Source: CAMPJU01 sp036675265
Lineage (GTDB): Bacteria; Pseudomonadota; Gammaproteobacteria; Xanthomonadales; Xanthomonadaceae
DNA: 64,000 nucleotides
Reading direction: 5' to 3'
Assembly: GCA_036675265.1 (NCBI GenBank)
Contig: JAKFFJ010000058.1
Span: 1 to 64,000 of the forward strand
Position 1 is the stretch's first letter. Each line of letters starts with the position of its first letter. The position numbers and the translations under genes were made by a program. The notes below the pieces were generated by a model. That model saw only the letters and a list, made by a program, of their open reading frames with translations, made no database searches and was not told where the DNA came from. Of the stretch, positions 41,638-51,538 are shown piece by piece.

Positions 41638-43001
41638 GCGGCCCCCAGCGCGCGCAGCAGGCCGCGGGCCTTGGCGCGGGTCTCGTCGAGCTCGCGGCCC
41701 GGGTCGGAGTCGATGACGATCCCCGCCCCCGTGCGGAAGCGCAGCCGGCTGCCACCAGGCGCGCAGCCGTCGATCTCCGCGCTGCGGATGAGGATGTTGA
41801 GGTCCAGGTCGCCGTCGCGGTTGAGCCAGCCGAACGCGCCGGTGTACGCGCCGCGGCCGGCGCCCTCGAGCTCGGCGATGATCTCCATGCACCGGACCTT
41901 GGGGCAGCCGGTGATCGTGCCGCCGGGGAAGACCGCGCGCACGACGTCGCCGGGCGTCGCGGCGGCGCACAGCCGTCCGCGCACGTTGCTGACGATGTGG
42001 TGCACGTGCGCGTAGCTCTCGACCGTCATCAGTTCGTCGACCTCGACGCTGCCCGGCACGCACACGCGTCCCAGGTCGTTGCGCTCCAGGTCGATCAGCA
42101 TGACGTGCTCGGCCCGCTCCTTCGGGTTGCCGACGAGGTCGCGGATGCGCGCCGCATCGTCGTCGCCCTCGAAGCGCGGGCGCGTACCGGCGATCGGGCG
42201 CGTCTCGACCACCTCGCCGCGCACCGACACCAGGCGTTCGGGCGAGCTGCTGGCGACCGCCCAGCCGTCGCCCGCGAACAGGCCGGCGAACGGGGCGGGA
42301 TTGTGGCTGCGCAGGCGCGCGAACAACGCCGCCGGGTCCAGTGCGTCGTCGAAACGCGCCTGCCAGCCGCGCGACAGGTTCACCTGGAATGCGTCGCCGG
42401 CGGCAAGGTAGGCGCGGATGCGATGCACGCCGGACAGGAAGCGTTCCGGGTCGTCCTCGTCGATGGCCGCCGGCGCGCGCCATGGCGGCAGGGCGCCCAG
42501 GGCCGCCGCACCCGCCACGTCGGCGGCGATGCGGTCCAGCCATGCGGGTTGGTCGGCTTCGGCGAGCGCGATGCATTCGCCCGTCGCGTGGTCGCGCAGG
42601 AGCGCGGCCGGGCAGCGGAACGCGACGGCCACCGGCAGGCCGCCGTCGGACGGCGGCAGCGACAGCACGGGTTCGACCTGGGCCGCCAGCTCGTAGCCCA
42701 GCAGCAACGCCCAGCCGCCGCGGAACGGCCAGCGGGGCTCCTCGCGCGGCAGGCGCAACGCGCGCCAGTGGTCGTCCAGGATGGCCAGGAAGTCGGTGCC
42801 GAGCGCGCGCCCGTCCGCGTCGCGCACCCGGCCGTCGGCGCCCAGCGCGATGGCCTCGCCGTTGCCCGCCAGCAACAGGTCCCAGCGACCCTGCGCCGTG
42901 CCGCAGGCGCTGGACTCGAGCAACACCGGATAGCGCGCCGGCGCCGACCGGTGCAGGTCGAGCAGGTCGATCTCGGCGGGGATCGCGCGGGAGACGAGCA
43001 T
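41634..43001 (-). CDS. pabB: Aminodeoxychorismate synthase component I PabB
   Basis: PabB aminates chorismate to 4-amino-4-deoxychorismate. The 455-residue protein has the N-terminal lobe and the chorismate-binding domain with AFQVNLSRGW, ASSSPERLVS, RPIAGTRPRF, LIDLERNDLGRV and GGTITGCPKVRCMEIIAEL. The PIAGT motif, rather than the PIKGT of anthranilate synthase, marks PabB. No pabA gene is seen here. The start is ATG 43001; the in-frame run upstream passes through a REP and is rejected. Confidence 0.93.
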   Translation of the reverse strand: MLVSRAIPAEIDLLDLHRSAPARYPVLLESSACGTAQGRWDLLLAGNGEAIALGADGRVRDADGRALGTDFLAILDDHWRALRLPREEPRWPFRGGWALLLGYELAAQVEPVLSLPPSDGGLPVAVAFRCPAALLRDHATGECIALAEADQPAWLDRIAADVAGAAALGALPPWRAPAAIDEDDPERFLSGVHRIRAYLAAGDAFQVNLSRGWQARFDDALDPAALFARLRSHNPAPFAGLFAGDGWAVASSSPERLVSVRGEVVETRPIAGTRPRFEGDDDAARIRDLVGNPKERAEHVMLIDLERNDLGRVCVPGSVEVDELMTVESYAHVHHIVSNVRGRLCAAATPGDVVRAVFPGGTITGCPKVRCMEIIAELEGAGRGAYTGAFGWLNRDGDLDLNILIRSAEIDGCAPGGSRLRFRTGAGIVIDSDPGRELDETRAKARGLLRALGAA

Positions 43002-43011
43002 GTCGGGCTGG

Positions 43012-43069
43012 CCTGTGCGGGAGCCGGCATGCCGGCGAAGGGCTTCGCCGCCATGGCGGCTCCCACAGG
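43012..43069. repeat. REP-like double palindrome (family A)
   Basis: CCTGTGCGGGA, the core GCCGGCATGCCGGC, an AAGGGCTTC linker, the core GCCGCCATGGCGGC and TCCCACAGG occur in that order. It fills the 76-base gap between fabF and pabB. Confidence 0.9.
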
Positions 43070-43077
43070 CGGCGGCG

Positions 43078-44319
<1,242 letters not shown>

Positions 44320-44354
44320 GCGGTTGACTCCAGCTAGTCCTCACAAATGCGCGA

Positions 44355-44370
44355 GGCCGCGATCGCGGCC
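44355..44370. repeat. Perfect 16-bp palindrome between acpP and fabF
   Basis: GGCCGCGATCGCGGCC can form an 8-bp stem. Its neighbours (GA on one side, CCCTGCA on the other) resemble the TGCAGG/GGAGCC flanks of the family A REP, so it may be a diverged member. It lies in the 92-base gap between the two genes. Confidence 0.6.
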
Positions 44371-44411
44371 CCTGCATGTCCTGCCTGGCGACCGGCGTGG
44401 CCGGTGGCCAT

Positions 44412-44651
44412 TCACTCCTTGACGTGGGCCTTCACGTAATCGATGGCCTGCTGCACCGAAGTGATCTTCTCGGCTTCCTCGTCGGGGATCTCGCACTCGA
44501 ACTCTTCCTCGAGCGCCATCACCAGCTCGACGGTGTCGAGCGAATCCGCGCCCAGGTCGTCGACGAACGAGGCGCTGTTGGTGACTTCCTCTTCCTTGAC
44601 GCCCAGCTGTTCGACCACGATCTTCTTGACGCGCTCTTCGATGCTGCTCAT
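44412..44651 (-). CDS. acpP: Acyl carrier protein
   Basis: ACP carries growing fatty acids on phosphopantetheine. The 79-residue acidic protein has the attachment Ser in LGADSLDTVELVMALEEEF and begins SSIEERVKKIVVEQLG. On the minus strand AGGAGGAGA precedes the ATG at 44651, a strong ribosome-binding site that fits the protein's abundance. The 114-base gap to fabG upstream shows no other feature that I can support. Confidence 0.98.
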   Translation of the reverse strand: MSSIEERVKKIVVEQLGVKEEEVTNSASFVDDLGADSLDTVELVMALEEEFECEIPDEEAEKITSVQQAIDYVKAHVKE

Positions 44652-44765
44652 GGGTGCTTTCTCCTCCTGGGAGACTGTTCAGACGGGTAGTTTACGGGAA
44701 AGGCATGAAGGCCGGCGCATGCCCGCGCCCGTCCATCGGGGCGGCGGGGACGGGTCCGGCAGGGG

Positions 44766-45509
44766 TCACGGCATGTACATGCCGCCGTTCACGTGCAGGG
44801 TCTCGCCGGTGACGTAGGCCGCGGCCGGCCCGGCCAGGAACGCCACGGCGGCCGCGATGTCCGACGGCTTGCCCAGCCGGCCCAGCGCGATCTGCGACAG
44901 CATCGCGGCCTTGCCCTCCTCGGGCAGGTCCCGGGTCATGTCGGTGTCGATGAAGCCGGGCGCCACCACGTTCACCGTGATGCCACGCGAGCCGACCTCG
45001 CGCGCGAGCGACTTGCTGAAGGCGATGATGCCGGCCTTGGCGGCCGCGTAGTTGGCCTGGCCGGCATTGCCGGTCACGCCGATGACCGAGGCGATGTTGA
45101 TGATGCGGCCCTTGCGCGCCTTCATCATCGCGCGCATGACCGCCTTGCTGCTGCGGTAGACGCTGGTGAGGTTGGTGTCCAGGATCGCCTGCCAGTCCTC
45201 GTCCTTCATCCGCAACAGCAGGTTGTCGCGGGTGATGCCGGCGTTGTTGACCAGGATCGAGACGGGACCGATGTCCGCGGCGATCGATTCGACCAGCGCC
45301 TCGATCGCGCCCGCACCGGTGACGTCGAGCACGCGTCCATGCCCGCCGTGCGCTGCAAGCCGTTCCCCGATGGCGGCCGCGCCGTTCTCCGACGTCGCCG
45401 TGCCCACCACCGTCGCGCCCTGCGCCGCCAGGACGTCGGCGATCGCCGCGCCAATGCCGCGACTCGCGCCGGTCACCAGCGCCACTTCACCCTGCAACAC
45501 CTTGTCCAT
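44766..45509 (-). CDS. fabG: 3-oxoacyl-ACP reductase FabG
   Basis: FabG reduces 3-oxoacyl-ACP with NADPH. The 247-residue short-chain dehydrogenase has ALVTGASRGIGAAIA (cofactor), VNNAGITRDNLLLRM, the catalytic Ser/Tyr/Lys in IINIASVIGVTGNAGQANYAAAKAG (residues split across the run), and FIDTDMTRDL. AGGAG with a 6-base gap precedes the ATG at 45509, so I take this rather than the TTG at 45515. An inverted repeat separates it from fabD. Confidence 0.96.
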   Translation of the reverse strand: MDKVLQGEVALVTGASRGIGAAIADVLAAQGATVVGTATSENGAAAIGERLAAHGGHGRVLDVTGAGAIEALVESIAADIGPVSILVNNAGITRDNLLLRMKDEDWQAILDTNLTSVYRSSKAVMRAMMKARKGRIINIASVIGVTGNAGQANYAAAKAGIIAFSKSLAREVGSRGITVNVVAPGFIDTDMTRDLPEEGKAAMLSQIALGRLGKPSDIAAAVAFLAGPAAAYVTGETLHVNGGMYMP

Positions 45510-45535
45510 CACCAACTCCTCAAAAAAGCCTTTTT

Positions 45536-45615
45536 GCCACAGATTTCACAGATGACACAGATAAGGCAAAACAGATTGGAAAGCTCCATCTGTGTTCATC
45601 TGTGAAATCTGTGGC
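45536..45615. repeat. 27/28-nt inverted repeat between fabD and fabG
   Basis: The arms 45536-45562 and 45588-45615 are inverse complements apart from a single inserted base. Each contains CCACAGATTTCACAGATG. The loop is 25 nt. The sequence is strikingly AT-rich for this genome. RNA from here would form a long stable hairpin between two fatty-acid genes. Confidence 0.9.
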
Positions 45616-45626
45616 CAGAAAAGCTC

Positions 45627-46574
45627 CTAGCTTTTCCAGGCCTCGAGCGCGGCGTCGAAGTCGGCCGGGTGGCCGAGCGCGCGGGCGTCGAGGGTCTTGT
45701 CGATGCGGCGCGCCAGGCCGGTCAGCACCTTGCCCGGGCCGCACTCCGCGATGCGGGTGGCGCCGCGCGCGGCGAGCGCCTGCACGCAGCCGGTCCACTG
45801 CACCGGCAGGTAGAGCTGGCGCACCAGGGCATCGCGGATCGACTGCACGCCGTCGTGCACTTCCGCGTCGACGTTCTGCACCACCGGTAGCGTCGGTTCG
45901 CGCCAGGCCATGCCCGCCATCGCCGAGGACAGGCGGTTGGCCGCCTCGCGCATCAATGGCGTGTGCGACGGCACGCTGACCGCCAGCTTCACCGTCTTGC
46001 GCACGCCGCGTTCGCCCAGCAGCGCCAGTGCGCGCTCGACCGCCTCGGCGTGGCCGCCGATCACCAGTTGGCCCGGCGAGTTGTAGTTCGCGGGAACGAC
46101 CACCGTGTCACCCGAGGCCTCGCGGCAGGCCTGCTCCACCAGCGCGTCTTCCGCGCCCAGGACCGCCGCCATCGCGCCGGTGCCCGCCGGCACGGCTTCC
46201 TGCATGAGTTGGCCGCGCAGCCGCACCAGTCGCGCGGCGTCGCCGAGCGTCAGCGTACCGGCCGCCACCAGCGCGGCGTACTCGCCCAGGCTGTGGCCGG
46301 CCAGCATCGAGGGCATCGCGCCACCCCGCGCCTGCCAGGTGCGCCACGCGGCGACCCCGGCCGCCAGCAGCGCGGGCTGGGTGAACTCGGTGCGGTTGAG
46401 GTGCGCTTCAGGGCCTTCCTGGCTGAGCGTCCACAGGTCGATGCCGGCGCCCTCGCCTGCTTCCACGAACGCCTCGCGCACCCCGGGATGCACCGCGGCG
46501 AGTTCGGACAGCATCCCGACGGCCTGCGAGCCCTGGCCGGGGAACACGAATGCGAGCTTGGGATCTGGCGTCAC
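45627..46574 (-). CDS. fabD: Malonyl-CoA:ACP transacylase FabD
   Basis: FabD moves malonyl from CoA to ACP. The 315-residue protein has FVFPGQGSQAVGMLSEL, the catalytic Ser in LAGHSLGEYAALVAAG, RGQLMQEA and the His in VSVPSHTPLM. The length is typical. It starts 76 bases after fabH; that gap shows no clear feature beyond a weak leader. The inverted repeat at 45536 lies downstream of it. Confidence 0.96.
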   Translation of the reverse strand: MTPDPKLAFVFPGQGSQAVGMLSELAAVHPGVREAFVEAGEGAGIDLWTLSQEGPEAHLNRTEFTQPALLAAGVAAWRTWQARGGAMPSMLAGHSLGEYAALVAAGTLTLGDAARLVRLRGQLMQEAVPAGTGAMAAVLGAEDALVEQACREASGDTVVVPANYNSPGQLVIGGHAEAVERALALLGERGVRKTVKLAVSVPSHTPLMREAANRLSSAMAGMAWREPTLPVVQNVDAEVHDGVQSIRDALVRQLYLPVQWTGCVQALAARGATRIAECGPGKVLTGLARRIDKTLDARALGHPADFDAALEAWKS

Positions 46575-46650
46575 GCGCGGGCCCTGCGGTAGGGGGTCGG
46601 CATGATAAGTGCGATCGCGACGAGACGTCTGTACCGCCCCGTATGTGCGA

Positions 46651-47646
46651 TCAATACCGCAGCAGCGCCGAGCCCCAGGTGAAGCCGCCGCCGAACGCCT
46701 CCAGCAGCAGCAGTTGCCCGCGCTCGACCTTGCCCGAACGCACCGCTTCGTCCAGCGCCAGCGGCACCGAGCCCGAAGACGTGTTGCCGTGGCGGTCGAC
46801 CGTGACGATCACGCGCTCCATCGGCATGTCCAGCCGCTTGGCGGTCGCCTCGATGATGCGCAGGTTGGCCTGGTGCGGGATCAGCCAGTCGATGTCGTGG
46901 CGGTCCAGGCCGTTGGCCTCCAGCGTTTCCTCCACGACGGAGTCGAGCGCCTTGACGGCGTGCTTGAACACTTCGTTGCCGGTCATCAGCACCTTGACCC
47001 CGGCGTTGTGCTCCCCGGGCTTGAAGCCGACGGAGACGCCCACCGGGTTCCACAGCAATTCCTTCTTGCCGCCGTCGGCGTGCAGGTGCGTGCTGAGGAC
47101 GCCGGTCTGGTCGTCGGCCTTGAGCACCACGGCGCCCGCGCCGTCGCCGAACAGCACGCAGGTGCCGCGGTCGTTCCAGTCGAGCATCCGGGTCAGCGTC
47201 TCGGCGCCGACCACCAGCGCGGTGCGCGCGGCACCGGTGCGGATGAACTTGTCGGCGACGGTCAACGCGTAGATGAAGCCCGAGCACGCCGCATTGACGT
47301 CGAACGCCGGGCAGCCGTCGGCGCCCAGCCGGTGCTGCAGCAGGCAGGCGGTGGACGGGAAGATCAGGTCCGGCGTGGTGGTGCCGAGGACGATGAGGTC
47401 CAGCTCGGACGCGGCGACGCCGGCGGCCTCCAGGGCACGCGTCGCCGCGTGGAACGCCAGGTCGCCGGTGGTCTCGCCCTCGGCTGCGACGTGCCGCTCG
47501 CGGATCCCGGTGCGCGCGGCGATCCATTCGTCGCTGGTGTCGACGAACTTCGCCAGGTCGTCGTTGGTGAGCACCTTCTCCGGCAGGTAGCTGCCGGTCC
47601 CCGCGATGCGGGAGAAGACGCGCGACCCGGGGGCGTTGTCGGCCAT
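46651..47646 (-). CDS. fabH: 3-oxoacyl-ACP synthase III FabH
   Basis: FabH starts fatty-acid synthesis from acyl-CoA and malonyl-ACP. From the ATG at 47646 the protein has 331 residues: IAGTGSYLPEKVLTNDDL at the N-terminus, the active-site Cys in DVNAACSGFIYAL, His in IPHQANLRIIEAT and Asn in GNTSSGSVPLAL. A GTG at 47667 overlapping the rpmF stop (GTGA) would add 7 residues and is a real alternative. Confidence 0.95.
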   Translation of the reverse strand: MADNAPGSRVFSRIAGTGSYLPEKVLTNDDLAKFVDTSDEWIAARTGIRERHVAAEGETTGDLAFHAATRALEAAGVAASELDLIVLGTTTPDLIFPSTACLLQHRLGADGCPAFDVNAACSGFIYALTVADKFIRTGAARTALVVGAETLTRMLDWNDRGTCVLFGDGAGAVVLKADDQTGVLSTHLHADGGKKELLWNPVGVSVGFKPGEHNAGVKVLMTGNEVFKHAVKALDSVVEETLEANGLDRHDIDWLIPHQANLRIIEATAKRLDMPMERVIVTVDRHGNTSSGSVPLALDEAVRSGKVERGQLLLLEAFGGGFTWGSALLRY

Positions 47647-47663
47647 GCCGGCGCCTGGGGGGC

Positions 47664-47858
47664 TCACTCTTCGTCGACGATGCGCGAACGGGTCTCGACG
47701 ACCTTCCTGCCGCGGTAGTAGCCGTCGGCGGTCACGTGGTGGCGCAGGTGGGTCTCGCCCGTCGTCGGGTCGGTGGCCAGCTGCTTGGGCGCAAGCGCGT
47801 CGTGCGCACGGCGCATGCCACGCGTGGAGGGGGACCTGCGGGATTTCTGGACTGCCAT
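47664..47858 (-). CDS. rpmF: Ribosomal protein L32
   Basis: L32 is a small 50S protein. The 64-residue chain begins AVQKSRRSPSTRGMRRAHD, followed by HLRHHVTADGYYRGRKVV, as in Cys-free L32 variants. It lies between yceD and the fab genes, the conserved order in gammaproteobacteria. A stretch of A/T before the ATG may hold the leader. Confidence 0.95.
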   Translation of the reverse strand: MAVQKSRRSPSTRGMRRAHDALAPKQLATDPTTGETHLRHHVTADGYYRGRKVVETRSRIVDEE

Positions 47859-47907
47859 GGGAACGCTCCGAAAAAAATTTACCTGATGTGGATCAACAGC
47901 TCGTGGC

Positions 47908-48435
47908 TCAATGCCTGTCCCGCTTCAGCGCTGCGAGCGCCGCGAACGGGCTGGCCTGCTGCTGTTCCGCCTCTTCCGGGGGCCAGTCGCGTTCCATCGC
48001 GTCCGTCCCTGGCGCCACCGCCACGACCGGGACGGCGAGGATCAATTCGTCCTCCACCAGCTCCGCGGGCCGCAACATGCCGTCATCGGGCACCAGCAGC
48101 GGCTCGTAACCTTCCGGCAACCCGGCCTCCTCGGCCTCGTCCCGGATCAGCCCCAGGCGCTGCACCAGCCGCACGGGCAACTCGAAACGGCGCAGGCTGC
48201 GCTGGCATTCCAGCGGCAGCTGCGCCTCGATGCGCAACTCCACGTACGCCACCTGCAGCGCGTCCCGGTCGAAGTCGAGGGCAAACCGCACCTCGCCTTC
48301 CGCATCGCACAGGCTGTCGCGCAGGCGCTCGAATGCCGACAGCGGCAGCCGGCCCTCGAAACCGCGCCGGGCCGCGACCATGCGCCAGGCATCCAGCACC
48401 TCGGGGACCGAAGTTCCGGGCAGATCAACGGACAT
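47908..48435 (-). CDS. yceD: YceD (DUF177) 23S rRNA accumulation protein
   Basis: YceD is a conserved protein linked to 23S rRNA accumulation and co-transcribed with rpmF. The 175-residue chain has FALDFDRDALQVAYVELRIEA-like beta segments, a conserved CQRSLRRFELPVRL with its Cys, and an acidic C-terminus with VEDELILAVPVVAV. It is the first gene of the yceD-rpmF-fab run. The ATG at 48435 faces away from the + strand gene at 48630 across a gap of about 190 bases with no other feature seen. Confidence 0.9.
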   Translation of the reverse strand: MSVDLPGTSVPEVLDAWRMVAARRGFEGRLPLSAFERLRDSLCDAEGEVRFALDFDRDALQVAYVELRIEAQLPLECQRSLRRFELPVRLVQRLGLIRDEAEEAGLPEGYEPLLVPDDGMLRPAELVEDELILAVPVVAVAPGTDAMERDWPPEEAEQQQASPFAALAALKRDRH

Positions 48436-48629
48436 AAGACGCGGAATGTTAGCGAGCCGCGCGGGAGCGTGTCAAACCTCGCGCCGTCCGCAAGTCATTG
48501 TCGGGCGTGGCGTTTGCCCGCCGCCACGGGCCGCGTCAGACTGCGGCCGACCCGCCGGCCAGCCGGCGGACCCCGCCCTAGGACCCTACGCGCCTGGACA
48601 CGATCCTCCTTCTCCTGCTCGCTGCCCTG

Positions 48630-48959
48630 GTGGCGACCGCCCTGGTCGTCCTGCTGTCGCGCCGCTTCGGTGGCCGCCACCAGCGCGCGATGGCCGGCGT
48701 CCTGGATGCCGCCGACGCCCTGGAGGCCCGGCTGCGTGCGGCCAGGGCCGAAATCGAGGCCGTGGCGGGCGACGACCAGGCCGACCCGGTCGGCGCGGCG
48801 ATGCGGGAGATGCTCCGCCAGCGCCTGTGGCTGCAGGAGCACGGGGCCAATGCCAGCGTCGCCGAGCTGCGCTCGGTGCGGGATTCGATCGACGCCGCGC
48901 GACAGCGGATCGACCACCAGCTGGTCAGGATCGAGCGCGCCCGCGCGCCCCAGGCCTGA
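48630..48959 (+). CDS. Small membrane-anchored coiled-coil protein, unknown
   Basis: The product has 109 residues from the GTG at 48630. It begins inside a hydrophobic helix and continues as a basic linker (LSRRFGGRHQR) and a long helical, Arg/Glu/Ala-rich segment that could form a coiled coil. The frame stays open upstream to a CTG at 48594, which would complete the membrane helix (LDTILLLLLAALVATAL) and is a plausible non-standard start. The family is not recognised. It ends directly against the maf start. Confidence 0.65.
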   Translation: MATALVVLLSRRFGGRHQRAMAGVLDAADALEARLRAARAEIEAVAGDDQADPVGAAMREMLRQRLWLQEHGANASVAELRSVRDSIDAARQRIDHQLVRIERARAPQA

Positions 48960-49568
48960 ATGGGCGGCCATCCGACGAGCGACCCGGCCGCGCCGCCGCC
49001 CCTGGTGCTGGCCTCCACGTCTCCCTATCGGCGCGACCTGCTGGCGCGCCTGCGGCTCCCCTTCACCGTTGCCCGCCCCGAGGTGGACGAGGCGCCCCGC
49101 GCGGGCGAACCGCCGGCCGCCCTGGCGGCCCGGCTGGCGGCCGCGAAGGCCGCCGCCGTCGCCGCGACCCAAGGCGACGCGTGGGTCCTGGGCTCGGACC
49201 AGGTGGCCGACCTCGACGGGCGCCCCCTGGGCAAGGCCGGCGGCCGCGCCGCGGCGGTCGCCCAGCTGCGCGACATGTCCGGCAGGCAGGTCGTCTTCCA
49301 CACCGCGGTGTGCCTGGCGCGGGCAGGCCGGGCGGACCTGGCGGCATCCGACCGGACCCTGGTCAGCTTCCGCCGGCTGTCGGAGGCCGAGATCGAACGC
49401 TACGTGGATGCCGAGCAGCCGTTCGACTGTGCCGGCAGCTTCAAGTGCGAAGGCCTCGGGATCGCGTTGTTCGAATCGATCACCAGCGAGGATCCGACCG
49501 CGCTGGTGGGGCTACCCCTGATCGCCACCGCCGGGCTGTTGCGCCGCGCCGGGTTCGCCCTGCCCTGA
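48960..49568 (+). CDS. Maf family nucleotide pyrophosphatase (YceF-like)
   Basis: Maf proteins hydrolyse non-canonical nucleotides; the YceF branch favours 7-methyl-GTP. The 202-residue protein has LVLASTSPYRRDLLARL at the N-terminus, WVLGSDQVADLDG with the catalytic Asp, and FDCAGSFKCEGLGIALFE. The ATG follows the previous stop with no gap. Its last 57 bases overlap the convergent glycosyltransferase gene. Confidence 0.9.
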   Translation: MGGHPTSDPAAPPPLVLASTSPYRRDLLARLRLPFTVARPEVDEAPRAGEPPAALAARLAAAKAAAVAATQGDAWVLGSDQVADLDGRPLGKAGGRAAAVAQLRDMSGRQVVFHTAVCLARAGRADLAASDRTLVSFRRLSEAEIERYVDAEQPFDCAGSFKCEGLGIALFESITSEDPTALVGLPLIATAGLLRRAGFALP

Positions 49569-51464
49569 CCCGGCATGGGTCGGGTCGACCCGCACCGGTT
49601 GTTCCGGCCATGCCTCGACGCTGCCGTCGGCACCATGCAGGCGCAGCCCCAGCCAGTGGACGCCAGCCTCGACCGACGGATCGAGCGTGACGTCGGCCGA
49701 CCACCCCACGCGGGGATGGTTCGGATCGGTGGAGATCTCCCAGAAGGCCGCGACACCCGGGCTGTCCAGGCCGTAGCGCGCTTCGGCGACGACGGCCCCG
49801 TCGAGCGTCAGCTCGACCCGCTCGAGCCCGACGCCGTCGCGGAATGCCCAGCCGTGCGCCTGGAACGTCCGCCCGATGGTGGCGCCCGAGGCGGGGACGT
49901 CGACCCACGCCATGGCCGGCAGCGTGCACGGTCCTTCCGCGCGCGGGCCTTCCAGCGCGAACAGCAGGAAGCGTTGCTGCCCGTGGTCCACCGCCACGAC
50001 CCCGGGCGCCGGCAGCGGACCGACGCGCTCGCACAGCGAGTGGTAGTGCCGCAGCAGGTCCTTGTAGGGCAGCTCGGACGCACCGACCACCAGCAGCACC
50101 GGCGCACCCGCCCACGCTTCGATGCCGGGCGTCTCCAGGTTCCAGAGGCGCAGCTGCGGTGCGCGCCCGTGCCGGCGGTTGAGCGGATGGTCGAGCACCG
50201 CGATGTCCGGGTCGTCCAGGGCGAAGCCCAGCTCCGCGCCGACCTTGAAATTGCCCGCGACGATGCGCGTCCCGGGCGGCATCGCCGCACGACGTGCGCG
50301 CACCGCTTCGGCCAGGGCATCCCAGCCGGCGAAGTTCGCCGGGTACCACTTGCTGCCGGCCAGGCGCGCACGCGTGTCGGGATGGGACACCGCGGCGTAG
50401 TACCCGAGCGTCAGCACCAGACCCGCCACGGCCACGCCCCAGGTCGCGTTGCGCAACCAGCGGGGCCATCGCGCAAGCACCGCGGGCAGCAGCGGCAGCA
50501 GCGCCAGGTACCCGGGCAACGGCCAGTGGAAACTCACGCGCTCCACGTCGGCGAAGAACCCCAGCAGGAAGAAGCCGAGCACCACCAGCCCGCCAAGCCA
50601 CGCGAAATAGCGCGTGGCGACATCCGTGGCGGACCTGCCGCGCCAGGCCGCGAACAACAGCGCGGCGAACAGCAGCGGCGTCACCAGCAGCGCCTGGACC
50701 AGCAGGAACCACGTGCCTTCCCAATGGAAGGCCCAGGGATGGCGCTCGACCAGCTGGAAGCGCAGCCCCGCCTCGGCGTTGTCCAGGTTCCAGAACAGCA
50801 GCGGCGTCCACGCCGCCGCGCCGAACGCCACGGCGATCCACGTCCGGATGTCGCGCAGCGCGCGCCGGCCCTCCGGCAACAGCAGCAAGGCGAGCAGCCC
50901 GACGCCGATGACCGCGATGAAGCGGTAATGGCTCAGCGCACCGATCGCCAGCCCCGCGGCGAGTTCCAGCGCCGCGCCGGCATCGACGTTGCGCAACAGG
51001 CGCGCGCCGGCGTCCATGCACAGCAGCGTGGCCAGCGCCATGGTCGCGTCCGGCAACGCCAGCAACCCGAGCGTGCCGGCAAGCGGCAACAGGACCGCGG
51101 CCAGGCCGGCAAGCCAGCCGGCCCGCGCGTCGAATTCCCGCGCGGTGATGCGCACGACCAGCCACGGAAGCGCCGCGGCGACGACGAGGAACGGCATGCG
51201 CAATGCCAACTCGTGGTTGCCGCCCACCGCCGTGCCCAGTCGCGCGAGCCACGCGGTCAGGCCGGGAAGGTCCGAGTACGCAGCCGCCAGGTGCCGGCCT
51301 TCCTGCCAGTAGAACGCCTCGTCGACGAACAGCGGCAGCCGCGCGGCGATCAGCAGCTTCAGCAGGCAGGCAACGAGCCAGGCCACGACGAAGACGGTGC
51401 GCAAGGGCTGGGCCTGGACGGACGGGCTCGCCAGCGGGAAACGTGCATCGATCCTGTTGCGCAT
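49512..51464 (-). CDS. ArnT/PMT-type (GT39/83-like) membrane glycosyltransferase
   Basis: The 650-residue protein has about 11 membrane helices in its first 400 residues, with the acidic pair motif PLFVDEAFYWQEGRHLA near the N-terminus, as in ArnT and protein mannosyltransferases. A periplasmic C-terminal part contains Ig-like strands (GVGLERVELTLDGAVVAEARYG). Such enzymes use polyprenyl-phosphate sugars; neither donor nor acceptor can be named here. An upstream in-frame start at 51521 is possible. Confidence 0.85.
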   Translation of the reverse strand: MRNRIDARFPLASPSVQAQPLRTVFVVAWLVACLLKLLIAARLPLFVDEAFYWQEGRHLAAAYSDLPGLTAWLARLGTAVGGNHELALRMPFLVVAAALPWLVVRITAREFDARAGWLAGLAAVLLPLAGTLGLLALPDATMALATLLCMDAGARLLRNVDAGAALELAAGLAIGALSHYRFIAVIGVGLLALLLLPEGRRALRDIRTWIAVAFGAAAWTPLLFWNLDNAEAGLRFQLVERHPWAFHWEGTWFLLVQALLVTPLLFAALLFAAWRGRSATDVATRYFAWLGGLVVLGFFLLGFFADVERVSFHWPLPGYLALLPLLPAVLARWPRWLRNATWGVAVAGLVLTLGYYAAVSHPDTRARLAGSKWYPANFAGWDALAEAVRARRAAMPPGTRIVAGNFKVGAELGFALDDPDIAVLDHPLNRRHGRAPQLRLWNLETPGIEAWAGAPVLLVVGASELPYKDLLRHYHSLCERVGPLPAPGVVAVDHGQQRFLLFALEGPRAEGPCTLPAMAWVDVPASGATIGRTFQAHGWAFRDGVGLERVELTLDGAVVAEARYGLDSPGVAAFWEISTDPNHPRVGWSADVTLDPSVEAGVHWLGLRLHGADGSVEAWPEQPVRVDPTHAGSGQGEPGAAQQPGGGDQG

Positions 51465-51538
51465 CCGTCCTGCGACCCCCGCTACACTCGTCCGTCGGTC
51501 AGCTCGCGCTGACCGGCCCACCCCACGCGAGGCAGGCG

